Positions 58,015 to 64,000 of a stretch of 64,000 nucleotides of DNA are shown here, piece after piece. The notes under the pieces were generated by a model. The model was not told where the DNA came from. It made no database searches and saw only the letters and a list, made by a program, of their open reading frames with translations. The stretch is from Cognatilysobacter bugurensis. Its GTDB lineage: Bacteria > Pseudomonadota > Gammaproteobacteria > Xanthomonadales > Xanthomonadaceae. The stretch covers positions 310,001-374,000 of the forward strand of contig NZ_BMYD01000002.1 in assembly GCF_014652095.1 (NCBI RefSeq), written 5' to 3'. Positions within the stretch are counted from its first letter, which is position 1. Every line of letters starts with the position of its first letter. Both the position numbers and the translations under genes were made by a program.

Positions 58015-58566
58015 ATGAAAACTACATCTGCCTTAAAAGCACTCACCGCCTCCTTGCTCATCGCGCTCGCTGCGGGCTGCGCCCAGGAAGAGGGTGTCGC
58101 GGAGGAAGCTGTTGTCGCCGATGCTGCGCCGGCTGCCGGAGTCGGGACCGACGCCGTTGTCGAGCCTGTGGTAGGTGCCGATCCGGCACTGGCAGGAGCG
58201 GGAGTTGGCGGCGAGGCCCGGGCCGAGCGCGCGAACTTCGGCGCATGGGATACGAATGCCGACGGCATGCTCGACAACAATGAGTTCCGTTCCCGCTTCA
58301 ACGACGGCGGCTGGTACGGCGATTGGGACGGCGACCGCAACGGTCAGCTCACGAACGAGGAGTTCGGCACCGTCAACACCACCTGGGGTCAAGCGCCGGA
58401 AGGCGTGGAGACGAACAGCTTGTTCGGCACCTGGGACGCGGACAAGGACGGAATGCTTGCCAATGACGAGGCAGCCACTGGCGCGTTCTCGGCGTGGGAC
58501 AGGGACCGGAACAACATGGTCGACACCAACGAGTTCAACGCCGGGATCAACTGGTTCGGGCGCTGA
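58015..58566 (+). CDS. EF-hand lipoprotein with four Trp-flanked calcium loops
   Basis: The 183-residue protein has a lipoprotein signal (SLLIALAAGC, Cys22) and an Ala/Val/Glu-rich linker to about residue 75. Four EF-hand loops follow, each with Trp before the first Asp: WDTNADGMLDNNEF, WDGDRNGQLTNEEF, WDADKDGMLANDEA and WDRDRNNMVDTNEF. It ends INWFGR. GGGAG lies seven bases before the ATG. It is likely an outer-membrane-anchored calcium-binding protein of unknown role. It is divergent from the broken paralogue; the 300 bases between are distinctly AT-richer than the window. Confidence 0.85.
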   Translation: MKTTSALKALTASLLIALAAGCAQEEGVAEEAVVADAAPAAGVGTDAVVEPVVGADPALAGAGVGGEARAERANFGAWDTNADGMLDNNEFRSRFNDGGWYGDWDGDRNGQLTNEEFGTVNTTWGQAPEGVETNSLFGTWDADKDGMLANDEAATGAFSAWDRDRNNMVDTNEFNAGINWFGR

Positions 58567-58582
58567 CGCGTTGTCATGATCG

Positions 58583-58614
58583 CGCTGGCCGCAGGGTATG
58601 CCTTGCGGTCAGCG
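58583..58614 (+). terminator. Hairpin after the EF-hand lipoprotein gene
   Basis: A 13-base-pair stem with two G-U pairs (CGCTGGCCGCAGG against CCTTGCGGTCAGCG) starts 17 bases after the stop. No strong T run. Confidence 0.5.
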
Positions 58615-58797
58615 ACCGCGTGCGTGCCTAGGGTCGATTATCTGTGGGCGGGCGCGGTCGACACGCGCCAGGGCGGGCCTTTGTTGCCTAAACATATGCG
58701 TCGAACGTGGCGGACGTAGCCCGCATCTGCGTCAACGTGCCGGTTTACAACGGCAGTGATGCAACCTGTCTGCTGGACCGCGCCGCAAGATGAGCTT

Positions 58798-58826
58798 GCT
58801 CCGGGACGGCGCTGCCGCCCCGGAGC
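58798..58826 (-). terminator. Hairpin after the redoxin gene
   Basis: GCTCCGGG...CCCGGAGC with an inner GGC/GCC stem lies 14 bases after the redoxin stop on the minus strand. No T tract; a likely terminator in a GC-rich genome. Confidence 0.5.
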
Positions 58827-58839
58827 ACCGTGCGCCTTG

Positions 58840-59487
58840 TCAGTACTTGACCGAGCAGCCGTACGGGCGCGTCACCGACACGCTGACCGGCTTGCCGGCC
58901 GACAGTTCCGCGAGTGCCTGCGGCACGTACTGCGTGGCCTTCGCGATGTCGTCGGCATTGGCGCTCTGGATGCTGTCGATGCCGCCTGCATAACGCAGCA
59001 CGCCCTTGGGATCGATGACGTACATGTGCGGCGTGGTCTTCGCGCCGTACGCGCGGCCGGTGGCGCCGGTCGGGTCGAGCAGGTAGGCGGTCTGCACGGC
59101 GCGGGCGTCTTTGCGGACCTTCTCGGCCGCAGCGCCGTCGACGTTGCCCTGCTTGCCAGGCGCGGACGAGTTGATGCTCAGCCAGACGACGCCATCGGCC
59201 GTCGCCTTGCGCTGTTGCGCCTGCATGTTGCCGGAGCCGTAATGCTTCTTGACGAACGGGCACTCGTGGTTCGTCCATTCGAGCACGACGGTCCTGCCGG
59301 CGTAGTCGGCGAGCGCATGCTTCTTGCCGGTCGAATCGACGAGCTGGAAGGCCGGGGCAGGCTGGCCGACCGTTGCGGCCGAGGCCGCGGCCGTCGCGTT
59401 GGCTGCAGCGGTGGCGTCGGGGGCGGCGCAGGCCGTCATGGAAACGGCAGCGAACATGACGGCAGTGGCGAGCAGTGAAGCTTTCAT
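58840..59487 (-). CDS. Thioredoxin-fold (AhpC/TSA-type) lipoprotein
   Basis: The 215-residue protein has a lipoprotein-like signal (AVMFAAVSMTAC, Cys20) and a redoxin domain: VGQPAPAFQLVDSTGKKHALADYAG, VLEWTNHECPFVKKHY with a single active-site Cys, GVVWLSINSSAPGKQG and KTTPHMYVIDPKGVLRYAGGID. It probably acts as a periplasmic thiol peroxidase or disulfide partner that receives electrons from the DsbD-like protein encoded 26 bases upstream. GGAGACC precedes the ATG. Confidence 0.85.
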   Translation of the reverse strand: MKASLLATAVMFAAVSMTACAAPDATAAANATAAASAATVGQPAPAFQLVDSTGKKHALADYAGRTVVLEWTNHECPFVKKHYGSGNMQAQQRKATADGVVWLSINSSAPGKQGNVDGAAAEKVRKDARAVQTAYLLDPTGATGRAYGAKTTPHMYVIDPKGVLRYAGGIDSIQSANADDIAKATQYVPQALAELSAGKPVSVSVTRPYGCSVKY

Positions 59488-59513
59488 CGGTCGGTCTCCT
59501 GGGGTCGGGAACG

Positions 59514-61628
59514 TCACATGGAGCGGATCGCGTCGGCCACGCCGTCCGCGGTCAGCAGCTGCGGCAGCACGCGGGGCGCGCCACCATCGGCGGGATAGAG
59601 CACGTATAGCGGCACGCCGTTGCGGCCGTAGCGCTGGAGATAGCGCGTGATCGCCTCGTCGTTCCGGGTCCAGTCGCCCTTGAGGTAGGCGACGTCGCGC
59701 GCGGCGAGCGCCTCGCGCACGGCGTCGGTGGACAGCGCCGTGCGTTCGTTCGCGAGGCAGGTGATGCACCACGCGGCGGTCATGTTGACGAGCACCGGCT
59801 TGCCGGCGGCGCGCAGTTCGGCCAGGCGCTGCTCGCTCCACGGCTCGCCGAGGCCGTCGGCGCTGCGTGCCTGTTGTGGCTCGACGGCGGCCGGCGCCGC
59901 GGCCAACGGCAGGCCGATCGCGACCACGAGCGCCGCCGCCGATACGACCGCCGCGCCCACTCGCAGCGTGGGCGAGCGCATCGCAGGCCGGCGTCCGAGC
60001 AGCCAAAGCGCGAACGCGAGGGCGGTGAGGGCCGCCAGCAACCACGCCATGCCCAGCGGTGACGTCTGCTCGCCGTAGACCCAGAGCAGCCACACCACCG
60101 TCAGATACAGCGGGAACGCGAGGAACTGGCGGAAGCCCTCCAGCCAGGGGCCTGAACGCGGCAGTGCGCGCGCCAGCGCCGGCACGAACCCGAGCAGCAG
60201 CATGGGCGCCGCGAGGCCCAGGCCGAGCGCGACGAACACCGACAGCGCGGCGGCGGCCGGCTGCGCGAGTGCCCAACCGAGCGCCGTGCCCATGAACGGT
60301 GCGGTGCACGGGCTTGCCACGACGACGGCGAGCGCGCCGGTGAAGAACGAGGCGCGTGCGCCCTGGCCTTCGGTCAGTGTCTGCCCGGCGCCCATGAGCC
60401 GGCCGCCGAACTCCCAGACTCCGGAGAAGGACAGCGCCATCGCGAACAGCAGCAGGGCGACCGCCGCGACGAAGCGCGGCTCCTGGAGCTGGAAGCCCCA
60501 GCCGAGTTGCTGGCCGCCGGCACGCAGTGCGATCAGCACGCCGGCCAGCAACACGAACGTCGCGACGATGCCGAGCGCGTACCACAGGCCGTGGCGGCGC
60601 AACTCGGCGCGGTCGTCGGCCGAGCCCAGTGCACCCATGGCCTTGATCGACAGCACCGGGAACACGCAGGGCATGAGGTTGAGGATCAGTCCGCCGATAA
60701 ACGCGAGCAGCAGCGCCGGCAGCAGGCTGAGCGGTTCGACTGCGTCGCCGCCTTCAGGCGCCGCGCCGACCGGCGCGGCGGCCGCGGTCGCCGCCGTCGC
60801 CGTGCCGGCGCCGGAATTGCCCCCGGCGACCCGCCACGCCACCCCGTCGCCGTCCACGCCGACCAGGGCAATCTGCGCAGGCAGCGCCGTGAAGTACTCG
60901 CTTTTCGGCCAGCGCCCCTGCCAACCCTCGGCTGTGCGCTGCCACTGCGGCTGCGCGCCATTGGCGACGATTTCAGGCGTTTCGGGAAACCACTGCCACT
61001 GGGCAGGCTCGGTTGCGCCGTCGAGGCCAGCGAGTGTCAGCGTGATCGCGCCGGCGTCTTCGACCACCTCGAGCGTCGCGGGTGTCGCTCGCGGCTGGTC
61101 CGCGCGCGCCGCGGCGAAATCGCTCGCCCAGCGCGAATCGGCAGCTGCGTTAGACGCGACCGGCAACTCGAATGCGTGCTCGGCTTTGCCCGGAATGCAT
61201 TCAACCTCGCAGATGAGCCAGTTCGCCGACGCGCGCACCGGCAGCGTCGAGGCCGCGTAGTCGGCCGGCACCTTGATCGAGATCGGCAGCAGCCGGCGGT
61301 CGCCATAACCGAAGTTGACGATGTCCGAGAGCGTGAAGCGCTGCGGATGCGGCCACGCGATCGGCGCGGCGACGACGCCGTCGGGCAACGAGAGTTTGAT
61401 TTCAGTCGGCAGCCCGGAATCGCCCGGGTTGCGCCAGTAGGTGTGCCAGTGCGGGTCGTGTTCGAGCAGCAGCCCGAGGGTCAGGGTTTCGCCCGGCACC
61501 GCCGCGGTCGATTCGGCCACCAGCCGTGATTGCAGGTGATCGGTCTGCACCGGCGGCGATGCGGCCCAGGCGAGAGCCGGCGCCAGCAACGCGGTGAGCT
61601 GGATCAGCAGGGCCAGCGAGCGGGTCAT
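59514..61628 (-). CDS. DsbD/ScsB-like transmembrane thiol-disulfide reductase
   Basis: The 704-residue protein has a signal peptide and an N-terminal periplasmic domain (PHWHTYWRNPGDSGLPTEI, WLICEVECIPGKA). Eight membrane helices carry the redox cysteines (LNLMPCVFPVLSIKAM and ASPCTAPFMGTALG), and the C-terminal thioredoxin domain has AAWCITCLANE. This is the DsbD-family reductase of the ScsB type, which moves electrons from cytoplasmic thioredoxin to periplasmic proteins. The ATG at 61628 follows GGAG and starts the signal peptide; 61682 is less likely. Confidence 0.92.
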   Translation of the reverse strand: MTRSLALLIQLTALLAPALAWAASPPVQTDHLQSRLVAESTAAVPGETLTLGLLLEHDPHWHTYWRNPGDSGLPTEIKLSLPDGVVAAPIAWPHPQRFTLSDIVNFGYGDRRLLPISIKVPADYAASTLPVRASANWLICEVECIPGKAEHAFELPVASNAAADSRWASDFAAARADQPRATPATLEVVEDAGAITLTLAGLDGATEPAQWQWFPETPEIVANGAQPQWQRTAEGWQGRWPKSEYFTALPAQIALVGVDGDGVAWRVAGGNSGAGTATAATAAAAPVGAAPEGGDAVEPLSLLPALLLAFIGGLILNLMPCVFPVLSIKAMGALGSADDRAELRRHGLWYALGIVATFVLLAGVLIALRAGGQQLGWGFQLQEPRFVAAVALLLFAMALSFSGVWEFGGRLMGAGQTLTEGQGARASFFTGALAVVVASPCTAPFMGTALGWALAQPAAAALSVFVALGLGLAAPMLLLGFVPALARALPRSGPWLEGFRQFLAFPLYLTVVWLLWVYGEQTSPLGMAWLLAALTALAFALWLLGRRPAMRSPTLRVGAAVVSAAALVVAIGLPLAAAPAAVEPQQARSADGLGEPWSEQRLAELRAAGKPVLVNMTAAWCITCLANERTALSTDAVREALAARDVAYLKGDWTRNDEAITRYLQRYGRNGVPLYVLYPADGGAPRVLPQLLTADGVADAIRSM

Positions 61629-61923
61629 CCGGGCGGCGCTCCAGGTGCGTCTGCGAGCGGCTGTCGGGCGGTGTGCCCACAACAGGAGACGGCTGCAGAG
61701 CGGGTATCAACATGGAGGCTAATCGGCCCATCCGCCTTCACCACCTGCCAAAGGTCAGGGGGGAGGCCCCGTTCCGCGCCGCCTGTTCATCGTAGGCGGG
61801 CGCCCTGGGTGAGCATGGCCGCGCAGCGCGAGCGTGGCGGCAGGGCGGTCCGCCTTCGCGCTGTCCAGCCATGTCGGTGCGCACGATGGCCCATCACCGC
61901 GGTGGCGTTGCACGGAGCCGGTT

Positions 61924-63219
61924 GTGAATCACTCGCCCAAGCCCTTCGATCCGCAGCACCCGTTTGCCCTCATGGTCGAACGGGTGCGCGATTACGCCAT
62001 CTTCCTGATCGACCTGGACGGTCGCATCTCCTCGTGGAACCCGGGGGCTGCGCAGATGAAGGGGTATCAGCCCGCCGAGATCATCGGCCGGCCGTTTGGC
62101 GTCCTGTACCCCGAAGAAAGTCGCAAGGCGGGTATTCCGGAGCAGAACCTCGCCGAGGCCTGCCGCGACGGCACGTACGCGGACGAAGGCTGGCGTCGGA
62201 AGAAAGACGGCTCGATGTTCTGGGCGCTCATCGAGATCATCAAGATCACCGATGCCGACGGCGTCCACAGCGGCTACTGCAAGATCACGAAGGACCTCAC
62301 GCAACGAAAGCTGCTTCAGGACGAGCTGCGCCGCGAAAAAGAGCGGGCGCAGGTCATGCTCAACGCAATCGGCGATGCGGTGCTTTCGGTCGGTCCGGAC
62401 GGCAGGATCGAGTTTCTCAACCCGAAGGCCGAGCAGCTGTCCGGCTGGACCACCGAGGCACTTCAAGGCCACGACTTCACCGAGCTGCTGATCCTCGACC
62501 AGACGCCCGACGAGTCCGGTCAGGCCCTGATCGCGCAGTTGTGCCAGGGGCAGATGTTTTCGGAGGAATGTCCCGCGGTGCTGAAGACGCGCAATGGCGC
62601 GCGCTGCGTGATCGACGGCGTGGCCGCGCCGATCCGGGACGCATCGGGCGGCAACGCGGGCTGCGTCATCGTGTTCCGTGACGTGACGCAAACGCGCGAG
62701 CACATGGCGGCGCTCAGGCACCAGGCCACGCACGATGCACTGACGGGGCTGGTGAACCGTGCGGGGTTCGACGAGCGGCTGCAGCGGTCGATCGATCGCG
62801 TGGAGGCGAGTTCGACATCGAGCGCGTTGATCTACATCGACCTCGACGGCTTCAAGGCGGTCAACGACTCGGCCGGGCACCAGGCGGGCGATGAGCTGTT
62901 GCGCCGCCTCGGCGAAGTGCTGTCGGCGCAGATCCGCGAGCGCGACACGCTGGCGCGGCTCGGCGGCGATGAGTTCGCGCTGCTGCTCGATGGCTGCACG
63001 CGGAGCATCGCGCAGGTCGTTGCGGAGAAAGCGCGCAGCGCGATCGACGAGTTCACGCTGAGCTACAACGGGCGCAGCTTCAACGTCGCTGCGAGCATCG
63101 GCATCACGATGATCGACCTGGAGGACACGGCGCTCGACGTGCTCCAGCGCGCCGACCAGGCGTCCTACGCGGCGAAGTCGAGCGGCGGTAACCGGGTGCA
63201 TTTTCCCCGGTTGAACTGA
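61924..63219 (+). CDS. PAS-PAS-GGDEF diguanylate cyclase
   Basis: The 431-residue cytoplasmic protein has a first PAS/PAC domain (DYAIFLIDLDGRISSWNPGA, YPEESRKAG, GSMFWALIEIIKI), a second PAS (AVLSVGPDGRIEFLNPKAEQL) and a GGDEF domain with the intact motif RLGGDEFALLLD. The inhibitory I-site RERD lies five residues before GGDEF. It should make cyclic di-GMP with product inhibition. There is no EAL domain. The GTG start follows GGAG by six bases. Confidence 0.9.
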   Translation: MNHSPKPFDPQHPFALMVERVRDYAIFLIDLDGRISSWNPGAAQMKGYQPAEIIGRPFGVLYPEESRKAGIPEQNLAEACRDGTYADEGWRRKKDGSMFWALIEIIKITDADGVHSGYCKITKDLTQRKLLQDELRREKERAQVMLNAIGDAVLSVGPDGRIEFLNPKAEQLSGWTTEALQGHDFTELLILDQTPDESGQALIAQLCQGQMFSEECPAVLKTRNGARCVIDGVAAPIRDASGGNAGCVIVFRDVTQTREHMAALRHQATHDALTGLVNRAGFDERLQRSIDRVEASSTSSALIYIDLDGFKAVNDSAGHQAGDELLRRLGEVLSAQIRERDTLARLGGDEFALLLDGCTRSIAQVVAEKARSAIDEFTLSYNGRSFNVAASIGITMIDLEDTALDVLQRADQASYAAKSSGGNRVHFPRLN

Positions 63220-63420
63220 CGCTTGGCAGCGCCTGAATGTCGAAGGAGGGATCGGGCGTTGCGGTGGGCGTCCGCCTGCCCGTGCGCGTGGCAGGGCCTT
63301 GTTGACGTGCGCCGTCCCGGTGGTCTCGGTTGCAGCCACGGATCGCCGCCTCTTTTGCCAGGCGAGCCGGCGGTGTGCACTCGGGTTTACTGACCCAAGA
63401 GCGCCGTCGCGCTTGGCGCT

Positions 63421-64000
63421 CTACCGCGCTCCGGCCTTGCCGCTCGCTTGATCCGCGACTGCACGGATCGCATCAGCGACGGCTGCCGGGTTTTCGCGGT
63501 GGATGTTGTGGCCGGTGGCGAGATAGCGGTGCGTGCCCTGCGAGAAACCCGCGAACAACGTGGCGTGCTGCGCTTTCCAGAGCGACTTGCCCCGCGCGGT
63601 CTCCTCGAAAACGAAGGGCTCGTCTGCGACCGCGGTCGAGGTTAACAGTGCCACCGGCAGGTCCGGCATGGCGCGCGGCAGGGCCGCGTCCGCGCTGTCG
63701 AGCTGCGCGATCAGGTTCGTATAGTCGGCGCCCATCGAGGGCGGAAGCATTTCCAGCAACGCCCGGTCGTCGGCGAGCACCCGGTCGCGATCCGCCGCGA
63801 GAAACGCATGCCGCTGCTGCATCGTGGAGGGGTCGACGAGCACCAGCCCGCTCAGACGATTGGGATACTTGCGCGCAAACTCCGTGGCCAGCAGTCCGCC
63901 GTACGAGTGGCCGACCAGAACCACCTTGCGGTCCGGCGCCAGCGAGTCGATGACGGCGCCCAGGTCCTGCAGATGCTCGTCGATCCGCTTCGGCGCTCCG
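63421..64000 (-). CDS. Alpha/beta hydrolase (partial, 5' end outside window)
   Basis: The visible 192 C-terminal residues show the alpha/beta-hydrolase fold: VVLVGHSYGGLLATEFA with the nucleophile Ser in GHSYGG, LVLVDPS, and the catalytic His in ATGHNIHRENP near the end. The reading frame continues upstream of 63924 to the window edge (GAPKRIDEHLQDLGAVIDSL), so the ATG-like codon at 63924 is internal. Substrate unknown. It converges with the diguanylate cyclase gene. Confidence 0.88.
   Translation of the reverse strand, partial: GAPKRIDEHLQDLGAVIDSLAPDRKVVLVGHSYGGLLATEFARKYPNRLSGLVLVDPSTMQQRHAFLAADRDRVLADDRALLEMLPPSMGADYTNLIAQLDSADAALPRAMPDLPVALLTSTAVADEPFVFEETARGKSLWKAQHATLFAGFSQGTHRYLATGHNIHRENPAAVADAIRAVADQASGKAGAR

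Overview
The window is high-GC DNA with dense, often overlapping genes. Several features point to a gammaproteobacterium of the Xanthomonadaceae/Lysobacteraceae type: a copLAB copper locus led by a CopL-like leader gene, AmpE, an RppH-type Nudix gene, an ErpA/DUF6776 pair, and AcnD/PrpF instead of PrpD. This assignment is inferred from gene content only. No rRNA, CRISPR array or insertion sequence was found; there is one tRNA.

Layout. 0-4.1 kb: acnD-prpF-queD (methylcitrate cycle end, and the start of a queuosine gene that runs off the left edge). 4.1-7.0 kb: a loosely packed accessory stretch with a frameshifted zinc-ribbon gene and two envelope or secreted proteins of unknown function. 7.0-8.8 kb: tRNA-Met, rppH, bfd and bacterioferritin, with a Fur-like site. 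8.8-15 kb: DUF4126, DUF6776, erpA, nudC, ampE, a 97-bp tandem repeat array, and an MFS-acyltransferase fusion. 15-18.5 kb: copLAB copper resistance; CopB carries 11 perfect DHSKM repeats. 19.1-35.7 kb: a translationally coupled six-gene operon on the minus strand. 36-38 kb: ECF sigma factor, membrane partner and a BPSS1780-type membrane protein. 38.3-41.8 kb: creBCD. 41.9-47.3 kb: a Gram-negative stressosome module (RsbR, RsbS, RsbT, a kinase-phosphatase fusion, a histidine kinase and a hybrid kinase). 47.4-51.1 kb: a QueC-like PP-loop protein and the arsR-gapdh-arsJ arsenate detoxification operon. 51.2-56.3 kb: a KGG stress protein and a Fur-controlled siderophore uptake operon. 56.8-58.6 kb: an AT-richer island of EF-hand proteins, one of them frameshifted. 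58.8-64 kb: a DsbD-like reductase with a redoxin lipoprotein, a PAS-PAS-GGDEF diguanylate cyclase, and a partial alpha/beta hydrolase.

The most striking locus is the 16.6-kb operon at 19.1-35.7 kb. It encodes a PgsB/CapB-like amide ligase with a long HEAT-like N-terminus, a tandemly duplicated PgsC/CapC-like membrane protein, a lipoprotein resembling the phage poly-gamma-glutamate hydrolase PghP, a membrane-anchored periplasmic protein, a 1478-residue secreted protein ending in a probable outer-membrane barrel, and a CHASE2-type sensor with a degenerate kinase domain. The PgsC-like protein also carries two gapless-alignable copies of the PghP-type domain core in which the metal-binding histidines are replaced. 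Together these look like a trans-envelope system for making, trimming and exporting a poly-gamma-glutamate-like polymer in a Gram-negative cell. I do not know a described counterpart with this architecture.
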